Source: Choanephora cucurbitarum
Lineage: Eukaryota > Mucoromycota > Mucoromycetes > Mucorales > Choanephoraceae
Length of the DNA stretch: 64,000 nucleotides
Assembly: GCA_025331435.1 (NCBI GenBank)
Contig: JAIWNI010000001.1
Location: forward strand, 372,001 to 436,000
Direction: 5' to 3'
A model generated the notes under the pieces. It was not told where the DNA came from. It saw nothing but the letters and a program-made list of their open reading frames with translations, and made no database searches. Every line of letters begins with the position of its first letter. Position 1 is the stretch's first letter. The translations under genes and the position numbers were made by a program. This document shows, in pieces, positions 10,362 to 23,578 of this stretch.

Positions 10362-12297
10362 ATTGCCAAGTTACGTTAAAGGCTGGCGCACAATTCGAAT
10401 ACCCCTCTTTTTTTTTCTCTTTCTATTAATGTATATTGATGTTCAAAACAAAACAAAATAAAATAGGCTTTGATTGGACTAAGCCAAGCAATCGATACAC
10501 ATGGACAAATGCCTAATTGACTACTGCTTGTGAAGATGTTGCCAATAAAAGCAATTGTTTTTATTGCTTGTCTCAGAGAGCGTGTCTGGCTTGTTTCCTA
10601 CATCATTGTCAAGAAGTAGTCTTCTTGATTTAGACACAGAAATCTGTCAAAAGAACACACTATTTTTCTTGATTTCGTTTTCGAAGCGCTTTATATCAGA
10701 AGAGTATACTATATCTGCCTTTTTTTTTTGCATCAACAGACTATTCCATTCACTTTGAACTCAAGAAGCGCGAATAACAATAGTAGAATTTGCCTACGTA
10801 GTGCACCCATATTCCTTCAGTCAACTTTTTCCCTTCCTCCTATCTTTTTCTGTATCCAACCATATATATGCCGAATTTTTTTTCTTGAGCAACATTTGAG
10901 AAGATCTTTTCTTTTTTAAGACTCAAATGTGTGTGTGACAATTACCACTTTAGGAATATAAAACTGTGAATGACAGCACTGATCTAGACACTCAATTTAA
11001 TTGTGCTCCTTTATTTTTCACTAGAGCTACAAGTAAAATAAAAAGAAAAAGGTAGCATGGTCTTTCTGAAAGCAAAATTGGAAAAAATAGAACCAATGGT
11101 ATACAGAGGTCAAAATTTGAACATAATAATGGGTGATGTTCGTCAAAAAAGAGTCGCTTAATGCAGAATAAAAGTCTTAAACGTAGTTTTGAATCCAAAT
11201 TTATCAAATGCTCTTGACATTGGATATTACCTGCAGGAAAATAAAATTCATGCATGTTGGACTGACCTTAAAGATTTTCTCGAGGCTGCAAATTGAGTCT
11301 AGCAGAATTTGCTTTTGTGTGCCCACCTTAATTCAATCTAGTCGCACCACTGTCTCCCGCCAAATTACCTTACTAAGGCTTATTGTAAAATGCTTGATTC
11401 ATAAAGCTCAAATCTATCGATAGGCTTTTCAAACAATAATCATTATTTTTTATTTTATTTTAAGACAAAGCCAGTCAAGCGAGTATCTTGTTCTTGAAAT
11501 AACAAGAGTTTTTCAGGGTAAGACACATACAAAGATCAGTCTTATTAGTAAGGCTATGATTGTTACATAGCTTTTATCTCTGAAAATCAATATACGAGAA
11601 ACAGAGAAGACTACCAATGCCTTTGTGATTCTCGATACAATTCTCATCGATTCTTTCGATTTTTTCAGTGAAAAACATAGCACACGTTTTGCTTATTAAT
11701 AATCTTGATTTGCTGTAAGCTCTTGTATCTGTTCAACGATGTAGATTCTATGCGAGACATTCATTTCCTTTGTACTCCCCTTCCCCTTTCATCACCCTTT
11801 TTTTGTATCCCCAACGCTGTTTTATTTTTAAAGCTCAGTAAAATCAGGTCTTGTTGTTGTTGCGCCTAATCAATCCTCGCTTCTTTTCTCTCCTTCTGTT
11901 GTATGAACTTATAATTCACAAAACTTAACAGTACTTTGCTGTCTTGAATCGACTTTGAGATTGGCTACAGACTCAATTCTAGTATTGCTTCATACTAAAA
12001 AAGTTTCTTGGCATCTACATCTGTGAGATAAATTTGGAACATTTGAACAATATGTGTATTTGTTTAAGACACATTAAGGTAGTTGAATCAACGTCCGCAA
12101 AGTCTAATACAAATCAATGCTGCTCTAAACCTTTTGTGCCACCTCTTTTATTTTATATAACAGTGTTACATCAATTTAGGTGTTTTTCTTCTTCCTTTTT
12201 CTCTCATTTTCATATTTTCTTCTTCTTCTTTTTCTTTGAGCCTCTGCTTGAATTCTCTTTCTATATTCTAAAAAGTAATCTACAAAACAATTGAGAA
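10362..12297. other. Intergenic and promoter region, no gene seen
   Basis: AT-rich sequence with poly-T and CT tracts. The final 130 bp before 12298 is strongly pyrimidine-rich on the plus strand, as is common just upstream of start codons here. Open frames near 10728, 10992 (minus) and 11208 have no motif or splice support. Confidence 0.5.
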
Positions 12298-13750
12298 ATG
12301 AACAGCATTCGATCCAAATTACGAAAATTGCCACCAAAAGCAGTTGTCAAAGTGCTTAAAAAAGTATTCGCAATGCCTGCGCCAGCGGCTCGACTTATCT
12401 TGAACGAAATTACTAGAGACAGAACGTGCCATCGACCTTGGATCCAACGAGTTAAATTAGATCCAAAAGTACAACAAGATTGGTCTGGTTGTTGGATTGG
12501 ACACCAGATTCATGATTTGGATAAAGATGCTCTTATGAAACGAGTTTATGAAGCAGATGTTGTTTTGTTCTATGTCCATGGTATATACCTATACAAACAA
12601 GCATAGTACAAAGTCTAATTTTGTTTCATGTTTTGAAAAAACAGGTGGCGGATTCCGTATCGGCAGCTGTACCATGTATATGGATACAATGATTAGTTGG
12701 ATCGAAGTATTAAAAGAGAAATATGGCCTTTCCTGTATGATCATGAGCATTGATTATAGGTAAGAGAAAACAAGCATTAATGAAGCCTCGAACTTTGTAC
12801 TCATGGCTGAACCTAGATTGGCGCCAGAGTATCGTTACCCAAGCCCTGTAGAGGATGTAGTACGGGCATACGAGCATCTGGTTCATAAATTAGGCGTAAG
12901 CCACGAAAAAATAGTGGTGATGGGAGACTCAGCAGGATCTGCATTGTTACTTGAAATGCTATTCATTACACATGATCCCAGTATGTTCGAAATCCTAACT
13001 GAAGAAGAAGATGGTGCTATTCTGAATGAATTACCTAGACCTGCTGGTGCAGTTTTAATATCGCCTCTTGTCACAGATGAAACCACATCGGAATCTTGGA
13101 AGGAAAATCAAAAGTACGATTACATAACGTATCATACAGCAAAAGTCATCAAACGTGATTATTTCCCTACTTCTACTAATGCTTCCAGTTCTTCTGCACT
13201 GCAGCAAGAGCAAAGATCCCACCCATCTCCACAAAACTTTGATGCAGAGAACGAAGAAGGCCAAGACGAATTACAGATACTGGGGATTGCTAAACTTCAG
13301 ACAGGATTCAAGGCGTTCTTACCACCTGAGGTACTGATGTACATTGGCGAATATGAAGTATTGAAAGACGATGCCCTTCAATTGGGCGAGAAAATTCAAC
13401 AAGATGATGTATCTTTGGAGATAGTGGTAGAACCGAATGTGCATGACTGGTTTTGTGTGCGTGAAGTCGTAAAGGACAAAGAGACATTGCAACGAGCCGA
13501 TCATACATTTGCTGATTTCTGTTATCGAGCCATCGGCGGTCCTACTCGTATACTTCAAAAACCAGTTTCTCCCATCTCTTTGCCTCCTCGAGATAAAGGA
13601 CTAGATATCGTTAAAGAAGAAGATGGCGATCATCTAGATAATATTTCTTCATTAAATACTGGTTCAACACCTTCAAGCCCGTCTCTTTACACTGATCTTT
13701 CCAAGCTTACAGTAGAAGATAGAAAAGCTATTGATACTTTGTTTATTTAA
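12298..13750 (+). CDS. Alpha/beta hydrolase, hormone-sensitive-lipase (HSL) type esterase
   Basis: Exons 12298-12580, 12645-12759 and 12817-13750 give 443 aa. The oxyanion-hole motif HGGGF (about residues 94-98) is formed across the first splice junction. The nucleophile elbow GDSAG puts the catalytic Ser at about 171. The general acid is probably the Asp in YEVLKDD and the base is the His in NVHDW. The conserved LAPEYRYP, spanning the second junction, is also typical. The family hydrolyses short-chain or steryl esters. The C-terminal tail after the fold is Ser/Pro-rich and probably disordered, and an acidic low-complexity insert precedes the acid loop. No signal peptide is evident, so it is likely cytosolic or lipid-droplet/ER associated. 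Confidence 0.88.
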
Positions 13751-15105
13751 AAAGATAAAATTAATCGATCTCTTGGTCAAGAGAGAGTAAAAAGGATCAG
13801 GAAGATTTATATTCAGATTTTTTTATAGTGAATATTTTAGTAGTATATGTACTTTTATATTCATAGGGCAACGTCATTTTCTATTGTATTTACAATTAAG
13901 GATGTGATACACATGGAATGTATATCACACATGCTTGTGCGCATACAGAATATCATGAGTAATCAGGTTTAAGACCTTTTCTCCTTTCTTTGCCAGTAAA
14001 CAGTTTCAGTCGGTTTTAGTCTCCAAGCACCAAACTACTCTAGCGATCTGGCTAGAATGTTGTTAGGATGGCCAAAGCAATGAATTAGAACTCTTGATGA
14101 GAGGAACGGGCAGTTTTAGCCCTCTCAACAAGGATTACTTTTCAATAGACCATTGAAATAAACGAATTTGAGGACTGCTGATTATTCGACAATGTTGTTG
14201 TTCTTAGTTGGAGCATATCTCTACTGCTCTAGTACTTACACGTTGAACTTTATTTCAGGCTCCTTTGCGCTCTTTTCTTTTCATTGGCTCTTCTATAGGA
14301 GACTAGCTTCAGTTAATAGTTTGCGTGAATGCTCAAGCCCCTTTACTTTTTCTTCCTAATGTATAACAAAAAAGCTACTCCTTATTTACAAGCGCAAGCA
14401 AGTCTCAATACATCAATCTTTATAGATCATTGGACCATAAAGCAAGTATTTACATATTGATTTCTTTTATGATTCTCAGGTCTATCAACTCGCATTGCTT
14501 GTACTTTAATCGTGTCGTTGTTTATCAAAAGAAGTATCAATAAAAGTCTAGACAAAGAGAAAATTAGTTTGTGTCATGTCTTGAAACGCTCAGCAAATCG
14601 AGACTGAATGTAGAATGTACTTTTGAGCTGCCAAAAAAAAAACTTTTTAAAGAATTAGCATGAATTTGTACAAAATGATGATGAAATTATTGCGACAGTT
14701 AAGAAAAAAGTTTACTGAAAAGTTTGCAACTGTCGTTAATGGCTTGTACCTTAAAATAATAGTCATATTTACCGTTATTGTTTCGGACAATCACAAGCTA
14801 GAATTATTCGGCTATTCTGATACGCTTCACAGGAAAAAGCAAGAGAGAAGCAAGTGATTGTAATCCAGATGGAATGGAAATGTCAGTATAAGTTACTTGA
14901 AACAACAAGCTGAAGAAAGGACATTTTCTTATTGTCTAGCAGTAAGTTTCGTCATTTCTTTTTATGAACCACACATTTTGTGCGTGACTTGAACTAAACA
15001 CAGATGATAAGAGACGAAACAGTTATTTGTTGTTTCTTTTTCTTACTCCCTTTTTTTATCTTTTTTTTTTCTTGTCATTGTATTTAATCATATTAGAATC
15101 TTCAA
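13751..15105. other. Intergenic, no gene seen
   Basis: AT-rich 3' flank of the hydrolase followed by unassigned sequence and a pyrimidine-rich lead-in to 15106. Open frames at 14168 and 14660 lack motifs and are likely chance. Confidence 0.5.
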
Positions 15106-16066
15106 ATGCTACGGAGCTCAATTGAACCACCTTATTCGATAAAAGATGAAAATAGCTGTCAATTAATGGACGGTTTTGGATTGGTGATACAGCTTGTTCT
15201 GTTCTTGACTGTCTTGACAACATTAGCGTACAAGAGAGCCTATGAATCACCTCAACGACCAGTGCAGATATGGTAAACAAAGAGGACATATCTTTGATGC
15301 TAGACATATGTCATTTTTTCTCCTTACTGATTTAATCTTTTAACGCAAAACCAAACTTTCTGTCCAATTGAATTTGTTATATCATAAGGGCCCTTGATGT
15401 CAGTAAGCAGTTTATTGGTGCAGGCATGATTCACTTTATCAATATTGGCATCAGCTACGCAGCTATAGTTGAGTCATTTAGACCTCAAAATTCATGTGTA
15501 TGGTACTTTTCGAATTTGGCTGTCGATACAACACTGGGTGTCTTTATTCTCTGGTGTTGGCTCCAGCTTTTGTATCGTGCACTAGAGAAACTTCATGTGG
15601 ATTCTGGTGGAGCTACAGGCGATTATGGTCCACCACCCTTAAAACAAAGATGTTATCGATGGGTTCGTCAGATGACAGTGTTTTTATCAGCAGCAATACT
15701 GACTAAAATATGCCTTTGCATATTCTTGATCTATTCCCCTTGGTTAGTTAAACTAGGCGAACTTGCTCTTAGTTGGACAAAAGATCAACCTCGACTTCAG
15801 TTGGTGTTTGTTATGCTTATGTAAGAAACCCTAACAATAACCACTGCATTTGTCTTAATTTTTCTGGAAATAGTTTTCCGCTGATCATGAATGCACTTCA
15901 ATTTTGGTTGACAGATACTATTCTCAAAGTACAGCATAACCTACGACCAGCTAATAATGAGTCTAAATCGAACTCACTTTCTGGAGTTACACTGCCTGTT
16001 TATATTGACCATAGTGAACAAGCACCATTATTGTCTCCACTACCTAAGCAATACATGTCATCATAG
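15106..16066 (+). CDS. STIMATE/TMEM110-family vacuolar membrane protein (YPL162C-like)
   Basis: Exons 15106-15272, 15389-15820 and 15874-16066 give 263 aa. Family hallmarks are RPVQIW followed by DVSKQ (formed across the first splice), HFINIGISYA, then WYFSNLAVDTTLGVF, the loop GDYGPPP, and a final PLIMNALQFWLTD helix. About five transmembrane helices alternate with short loops. Animal STIMATE sits in the ER and helps STIM1 at ER-plasma-membrane contacts; the yeast relative YPL162C is a vacuolar membrane protein of unknown role. The length matches the family (about 270 aa). The ATG at 15106 is the first in frame after an upstream TAG. Confidence 0.85.
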
Positions 16067-16152
16067 TCAATGTTCTTTCCATTTATTTATTAAATCGCTT
16101 ATAGCTTCTCTAACAAATCATCACTTTTGTTTTTTCCTGTACATTAAAAATC

Positions 16153-16539
16153 ATGAGTTATAAAATCACTGAAGACGATTTTCAAAGATTTAGTCTTGAT
16201 CAAACATACAGAATTTACTGGGACTATATAGGTATATTCAGTAGCATAATTTTGGCATGGTATAACTAGCAAATGCTATGATGTGTAACAATGAAAAATT
16301 CTGGCGTTGTAATCAAATTTCATTGATCAACATTAGAATTTCATGTTATGCTTATTTTAGACATTAGCTTAAGACTATCAAAACAATCAGTCGAAGTACA
16401 CTTTTGTCTGCTGAAAGATCCTTTTAGCAATACCACTACTCATAAAGCACAAAATCTTAAGTATTCCCTCTACTTTTTGTGCTTTGACGACAAATTCAGG
16501 GCAAATTTACTTTGTTACTTTGATTTTACGAAACAATGA
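16153..16539 (+). CDS. Small unknown protein, 85 aa, two exons
   Basis: Exon 16153-16231 starts at an ATG and reads MSYKITEDDFQRFSLDQTY. A GTATAT donor follows. Exon 16361-16539 joins in phase from a TTTTAG acceptor and runs open to a TGA. The joined protein is polar and aromatic-rich (YRIYWDYIDIS ... YFLCFDDKF ... CYFDFTKQ) with no signal peptide or transmembrane helix. The coding-like first exon plus phase-correct splice makes it a credible gene fitted between the STIMATE-like gene (ends 16066) and the exchanger (starts 16772). I do not recognise a family. Confidence 0.5.
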
Positions 16540-16771
16540 CAATATGTAAGTATACAAAGTTATTACAAAGTATTCTGGATTGACAAATACTCTGATAACC
16601 TTCGAGGCTTGTCAAAGTCCTCTGCATATAACTTTTGGCTCAATGTTTTAATTTCGGTCAATCAATTTTTCACTCCGGCTGTTCATTTTTAAAATTCCAT
16701 CATTTATTGTTTCAAAAACGCCAAATTCTGTTTTCTTTCTTCTTCTTTAGTTCAAGAAAAAAAAAGATAGA

Positions 16772-19752
16772 ATGGACAGCTCTTCGGCAGATAGACCGAA
16801 ATTGCACAAAACTCGATCTACACCTTCTGCTCGAACAAGAAGATCAAATCGTGGTGCGCCCTTTAAATATGGTGCTATTTCCGAACAACCAGAGAACAAT
16901 AGCAGCAGTAGTAACGAAGACGATGATGGCTCACAAAGTATAGCCAGAAGAAAATCAACAGCTTTTGAGCAGATGGGCGAGACTGAGCAAGAAGATACTT
17001 CTCAAATGAATCATTATCTGTCGACAGGTAATCTCTTGGATTATGAGCTCACTCTTAAGGACAAACAAGACGTAAGATAGGATAATAGGAATAGTAAAAG
17101 TTGAACTCAACTAATTCTATAAAAAAAAGGCAATGAACAAACAACATCCTTTTGGTTTGCCGTTATGGAAGCCAGCGCTTTACAAAAAATCTCGCTCGGT
17201 TGTACGCAAAGCAAACAGCTCATTACATTCGTCTCCGTCTTCATCTTCGGAGCTCTTTTTGAACCCAGGCAACATCCTTTGGTCTGTCTTGTTTGGCTGG
17301 TGGTTGGCCTTTGTTGTATTTTGTGTTTCACTTCCCCTTAGTCTTTTTAAAAACCATGCTTATGGCATGGTGTTACGCGAGCTCAGTCTATACCTATTAT
17401 GGCCATTTGGACGTTATGTAGAGCGTCTGGTAGAAATCACGCCTGAAGTCATGAGCGACTTGGAACGAGAAAGATCAACTGGACAAGCATCTATTTTGAT
17501 TGAAGACGAGGATGAGGATGAACATGTTGAAACTGAAGAGACGCACCGAAGACATCAACAGCAACATAAACGCAAGCATTATAGCTTGATTCGTGCCATT
17601 GTTGACACAATCAGATTAGGTCCTGTAGGATGGCTCTATTACTCTTTGTTTTATGTAATAATCGGTAAGCGTTATTCCGGCTCGTCTATATAGCAGCCAA
17701 CGTCTTCTTTGTTTCTAAACATACCCTTTGCTCATACTACGTATTATTCTAATAGCGCCTCTTTTATTACTTGTTTCGACCATCTGTTGGATGTGTGTTG
17801 TTACCGTGCCTATGGCCAAGTTGAATTACATTTTGGTACGCCACTTGCGTCGCCACCCACAAAAACTCCGCTTCCGCTCAAAACCATCTGTCTTAATGGG
17901 ATCTAACCACCAACCTACCATTATCCTTCTATGTACATATCAAGCATTTGGATGGCAATACTACAAGTATACCTTTAACGGTATCAACATTATGTTTATC
18001 AACTTAATACCCCTTGTGTTTTTTGTGATTTTTGATGATTATTACCTCAAGGACCATATGCCTGATTCATTGATCGCTTCACCTCAATTCATCTTCGCCT
18101 TATCGCTGGCCTCTGTCATTCCTCTTTCTTACTTTATTGGTATGGGTGTCAGTTCAGTATCTGCTCAAAGTAGTATGGGTCTTGGTGCTGTCATCAACGC
18201 TACTTTCGGTAGTATCATTGAAATTATCCTATATGCTGCCGCTCTTATGGCTGGTAAGAGCTCGCTTGTTGAAGGATCTCTTATTGGTAGTATTCTAGCT
18301 GGTGTGTTATTGATGCCTGGGTTTTCTATGATTAGTGGTGCTGTCAAGAGAAAGGAACAACGCTTCAATGCAAAGAGTGCAGGTAAGCCAATCATTTGGA
18401 TTTGAGAACACCTGAATTTATTGTTTTCAATCTCCAGGTGTGACAAGTACTATGTTGATTATGGCTATCATTGGTGCTCTCTCACCAGCATTGTTTTACC
18501 AATTTTTTGGATCTGTAAGTTGATTGAAATTGGGTAATACGTTTGTGAATAACATGTGCGCTTTGGATTATAGTTCGAATTGCATTGTACTGGATGTCCT
18601 GAAGGCGCTGACCCAAATGGTTCTCTTGCTTGTTCTCATTGTTATTATGATCAAATGGACTTATTTGAAGATCCTGTTTACCAGAACAGTGTTAAACCTT
18701 TCATGTTGATCTGTGCAGCTATCTTACCCTCTGCTTATGTGATTGGATTGTTATTTAGTTTGCATACACATGCAGATATGGTTTGGAAGAGCCAAAGTAC
18801 ATCTAAGCCAAATGAAAATGTCACTCAGCAAGTATATCCCGTGCAATTTATTCAATCTGCCCAGCAAGAAGAACCTAACGAACAAACACCTTTGCAAGCT
18901 CCAGGCAATGCTCAAGCATCAGTCATCCAAGGTAACAATTGCTAAGCAAATCACTACTGTATTTCTTTTATTGATTTACTTGTAGTTATAGAAGCAAATC
19001 ATCTTCAAGCTAACGCAGCCGCTCAACCATTGACTTTTGTTCATGCAAAGGAACCCGAAGAAGAGGAAGAAGAAGAGGCTGCTGCAGGACATGATTCACC
19101 AAATTGGGGAAAAACCATGAGTTATTCTGTTTTGTTTGGCTGTACCCTTCTTTACTCTATTATTGCTGAAATTCTGGTTCAAACAGTTGATTTGGTTATG
19201 GAGGACGTTGCTATTGATGAAAAGTTCCTTGGCTTAACTCTTTTTGCTCTTGTACCAAACATTACTGAATTCATGAATGCCATTTCATTTGCACTTTACG
19301 GAAATATTGTTCTAAGGTAAATGCCATTGTTTTCCATCTTAATAATTGACTAACACATTTTGAAGTATGGAAATTGGTTCTGCTTATGCTTTGCAAGTTT
19401 GTCTATTGCAAATCCCAGCTATGGTAGGATTTTCTCTTTGGTTCAATTGGGGCAAAGAGGAATTGAAAAAGTTCACATTCAAGTAAGTCATAAAGAACAA
19501 AAAAAGACATAGTTCAAAAAATGAACCGAGAGTAATGTTTTCTATAATAGTCTTATGTTTCCACGATGGGATGTCATTTCGGTTATCTTCTCAGTCTTCT
19601 TACTAACCTATACCTATCAAGAAGGAAAATCAAATTACTTCAAGGGCTCCATTCTAATCCTAAGCTATATTGTCCTCGTAGCAGGATTCTATTATATACC
19701 ATCTTCAAGCAATGCTTCTCAAGCCTTTTTTGCTATCACTTCTAAGAACTAA
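16772..19752 (+). CDS. Vnx1-like CAX-superfamily cation/H+ exchanger
   Basis: Exons 16772-17071, 17130-17664, 17756-18382, 18438-18514, 18574-18931, 18986-19316, 19366-19482 and 19551-19752 give 848 aa. A disordered N-terminus precedes a conserved block (FGLPLWKPALYKKS, then FGWWLAF) found in large fungal Vnx1-type members. The first CAX repeat carries GAVINATFGSIIE (about residue 421) and the second GLTLFALVPNITEF (about 715), the paired c-1/c-2 motifs that line the ion path with acidic residues. Acidic linkers (EDEDEDE about residue 230; EEEEEEE before the second half) separate the blocks. It likely exchanges monovalent cations and/or Ca2+ for H+ at the vacuole. The Ca2+ versus Na+/K+ preference cannot be read from sequence. 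Confidence 0.88.
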
Positions 19753-19944
19753 GCGAAAGGCATATAGGAAGAAAAGAAAGCTATCGACTTTTACCAATTT
19801 GAATATATTTACGACTGAGTAGAATGTCTAAAAAATGTGTCTGAATACAAAAAGGTTGACATGAAGAAAAAAATATTTTCCAAATTCTAAAATAAAGTCA
19901 TCTTAATTTTTTTCTTCTTTTAACTGTCTTATATCTTTTCAACA

Positions 19945-22943
19945 ATGGTCAAAGTGACCTCTGAATATATTTCTGTTGGCTGTAACAGAACAGCTCATGC
20001 AGCTTGTTGGGGAAATAGTGGGCTTGTAGCTTTTGGTGCCGACGCCTTGATCGCCTTATACTCTCCCTTAGTAAAGCAGATAGATTATACAAAATATTGT
20101 ACTTTGTAGCTAACTCAAAGCTCTCTATTTGATTTGATAGGACAAGAATAGTAAGGGTGTTCAAGAAACACTTCCCGGACACAAGGGGCGTGTTATCTGT
20201 CTGAAGTTTATTGAGAGAGGTAAATGCATGATATTTGCATTGATCAACAATTCATATGTCACTAAATTAAAGAGAGATAGGTCAAAAAGGCGTTATGGAA
20301 GATGTTGCACTTGTCTCTGGTTCAGCAGATTTCACATCCAAGATTTGGAAGAAAGATAGCACCGGGAAGGTGAGTCGAAGCATGATGCAACAGTATCAAT
20401 TGCTTACTCTTTACCACAGTGGATCAACTCAGCAACCTTAGAAGGTCATACTGGATCAATTGAAGCAGTTGCCTGTATGCGAGCACAGTCCATTCATGCA
20501 GCAAAGGATTTGATCGCCACAGGTTCATCTGATGGCACTATTCGAATTTGGGAACGCAGTGTTGTAGACGAAAACACAGGTCAGTTTCTTTCTTTTAAAA
20601 GGGCTTTTATGCGAAATATTCAAGCTAAAAGCGACACCTTATAGACCAAGTGGAATGTATCCAGGTAATCAACAATGGCAACAAGTATCCAATGTCTTTA
20701 GCCCTTTCATATCTCCCTGAAACTGACAGTAAGTGTTTACATGTTGACAAAAGATAAGATATGTCTAAGTTCTTCCCTTTTTTTTTTGTAGCGCCCATCT
20801 TGGCAAGTGGACACACAGACAAATTGATTTCAATCTATGCTCAACAATCAGGTCAATTCGAAAAGAAGCATACCTTACAAGGTCATGATAATTGGGTTCG
20901 TGATCTTGCTTTTGCCACTTACACATCAACTGGAGCAGATATTAAGCACCAATTCCAAGAAGGCGATTTAATGCTAGCCAGTGCCAGTCAAGATAAATAC
21001 ATTCGTCTCTGGAAGATTTCAACCTACGTACCATCTACAGCCGTAAAGACTACAGATGAATCCTCATTAGCTAATGTCAGTCAAGACGATTTATCTGAAG
21101 CCCTAAAGAAAAGTGAATTGTAAGTGATTTAGAAAAGAGAGGGGATGTTATGTTAAAAAGCTAAATGAATTCCTTTGGAAAATTAAGAGAGGACGAGCAG
21201 TTGAGTACAAAAGCTCATTTGATCACTGTCAACGAAAAGGAATATTCGCTTATGTTTGAAGCATTGTTAATGGGTCATGATGACTGGGTCTTCAGTGTAG
21301 AATGGCAACGTCCTTATGTAGAATCGGGCCGTCTAGTTCAACCTATGCGTCTGATTTCTGCTTCCATTGATAAGTCTATGATGATTTGGAGCCCTGATGC
21401 AGATACAGGTGTGTGGGTCAACGAAAGCCGTATGGGTGATATTGGAGGTTCGACCTATCTTGGTTTTTGTGGTGCTCTTTTTAGCCCTGATGGTAAGAGT
21501 ATTGTGTCACACGGTGCAAACGGCTCTTTCCATCTTTGGCAAGAACAGGCTACTCAGGGACATTGGGCGCCTCATGTAGCCATCAGTGGTCACTTTAAGT
21601 CAGTTGAAAGTGTATCTTGGGATCCTCACTCTCGCTTCTTACTCTCAGCCAGTTTAGATCAAACCACTCGTCTCTTTGCCCCTTGGAATAGATCCTCTGG
21701 AGAAAGTAAAGTGACAACATGGCATGAAGTAGGTCGCCCTCAAGTACATGGCTATGATATCAAATGTATCGCCTTTGTTCATGGTTGGCAGTTTGTCTCT
21801 GGTGCTGATGAAAAGGTGTTGCGTGTTTTTGATGCACCTCGCTCATGCGTCCAAAGCTTGGCTCACTTGACAGATGATGCTCAAGTACTCTCAGGCATTG
21901 AAAGCCGACCTGTAGGTGCTAACTTGCCTGCCCTTGGTCTATCCAATAAGGCTGTTTTTGAAGGTGACTCTGTTCCTCAACAAGAGCAGAACCAGGAGAT
22001 TGGTAGTCATTCTGCTACAGCTGCTTCTGCTGAAACATTAGCCCAAGTAATGGATCATCCTCCCTATGAGGAACACCTGCTGCAACACACTTTATGGCCT
22101 GAAGTTGAAAAGCTGTATGGTCACTCTTATGAGCTTATAGCCGTAGATGCTACACATGATGGTCAATATGTTGCGTCTGCTTGTAAAGCTGCTAATCCTG
22201 AATACGCTGTTGTACGTTTGTTTGATACTAAGCACTGGAAGGAAGCGCCTACAAAGATTGATGCACATGCCTTGACTGTGACTCAAATTCGATTCTCTCA
22301 CAACGATCGTTATCTTTTGACGGTCTCTAGAGATCGATTCTGGAGTATCTCAGAGCGTACAGAAGAACCAGAAACACCTTACCGATTAGTGGCCAAGTCT
22401 AAGGCTCACGCTCGTATCATTTGGGATTGTTCTTGGTCTCACGATGACACATTATTTGTGACAGGATCCCGTGATAAGACATTAAAGGTTTGGTCACAGC
22501 AAAATGACAAATGGGACTGTGTTGCTACTATCAAGTGTGAAGAAGCCATCACAGCCGTTGATTTTGCTCCAATTTTAGTGAATGGAAGGTAAAACGAGTA
22601 TAGCAGACTAAGCTCATAGTATGTTGAATCTCTTATAAACCGTGTTTATTCTAGATATGTTATTGCCGTAGGATTAGAGAATGGTCAAATTCAGTTATTG
22701 GCTAGCTTAGAACAACAGATCAGTCAATGGGAAACATGGCAATCTTTAGATACAAGGTATAGAAAAGAAAAGGAATGAAGATAATCGGTAGAAAATGCTG
22801 ACAGTGAGCAAAATAGATTATGTCACTTTGGTGTTGTTCGTTCACTATCATGGCGTAAGCCTAGTTCGACAGAAGCCAACATATTGCAACTAGCTTCTGG
22901 AGGAGAAGACCATGCTGTTAGAATTTTTAATGTAGAATATTAG
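19945..22943 (+). CDS. ELP2: Elongator complex subunit Elp2 (WD40)
   Basis: Exons 19945-20070, 20141-20219, 20281-20369, 20420-20579, 20645-20728, 20792-21119, 21188-22588, 22655-22756 and 22805-22943 give 835 aa, close to the known Elp2 size of about 790-830. It is a two-propeller WD40 protein: LPGHKGRV, LEGHTGSIEAV, LQGHDNWVRDLAF, LMGHDDWVFSVEW, GSRDKTLKVW and a final SGGEDHAVRIFNVE. The block KAHLITVNEKEY then LMGHDDWV, and LYGHSYELIAVDATHDG, are Elp2 hallmarks. Elp2 scaffolds the Elp123 subcomplex, which modifies wobble uridines of tRNA. Exon 7 must start at 21188, because the nearer acceptor at 21160 would give an immediate stop. The stop TAG overlaps the stop of the opposing gene. Confidence 0.9.
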
Positions 22944-23578
22944 TCCACAGACTCAAGAACTTTCTTGACTGTTTTGTATAGTTGAAGACGTTCAGACAAT
23001 ATTGACTGAACTGTAGTATCAATAGCTGCCTCTGTAGTCCAAAGCTCAATAAAACTTTGTATTTGATCAAAGGCTTTTGACATGTAACTTGGTAAAGTCA
23101 TCCAAAGTGCGTTCTTGTAAGCATATTCTTTTTGATACATAAAAGATAGCTGAGCAATCATTTCATGCGCTTCTATTGGAGATACAGAAGTTACTTGAAT
23201 CAGAGACTGTGTTGAAAGAGCAGCAGGCTTTGAAAGATCAGGTGTCCAAGTTTTGTGAAGGTGGCGTACTGACTCCAGTTCAAGTTGCTTCCAATCGCTT
23301 ATCACTTTTTCAAACATACACATGACTTGGCTTAGCTGCTCAATCGATTTCTCGGCAGATTCTGTCTGTTTGAATACAAGACGCGAAGAGTTGACATAGT
23401 GTTGTTCGACAATAGAAGGATGTTCTATAGTAGCCGTCTGTTGCGAAATAAGGTTGCTTATGGACTGCAGTATGTTGAAAGAAGTGTTGAACAGACGCTG
23501 CCATGTATTGCATAAGACCTGGCTTCTATTCAATAGGCCAATTGATATATAGCGTTCTTGAAGTTGACTTTGTTGCAT
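22940..23578 (-). CDS. Unknown 212-aa helical protein
   Basis: Single exon with an ATG at 23578 and TAA at 22942-22940. The sequence is mostly amphipathic helix (SAEKSIEQLSQVMCMFEKVI, QSFIELWTTEAAIDTTVQSI), without signal peptide, membrane helix or metal-binding motif, so it is likely a structural subunit or adaptor. I do not recognise the family. Its stop overlaps Elp2's stop by four bases, tail to tail. It is divergent from the uL2 gene, with a shared 584-bp promoter region, which would allow co-regulation. Confidence 0.7.
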   Translation of the reverse strand: MQQSQLQERYISIGLLNRSQVLCNTWQRLFNTSFNILQSISNLISQQTATIEHPSIVEQHYVNSSRLVFKQTESAEKSIEQLSQVMCMFEKVISDWKQLELESVRHLHKTWTPDLSKPAALSTQSLIQVTSVSPIEAHEMIAQLSFMYQKEYAYKNALWMTLPSYMSKAFDQIQSFIELWTTEAAIDTTVQSILSERLQLYKTVKKVLESVD

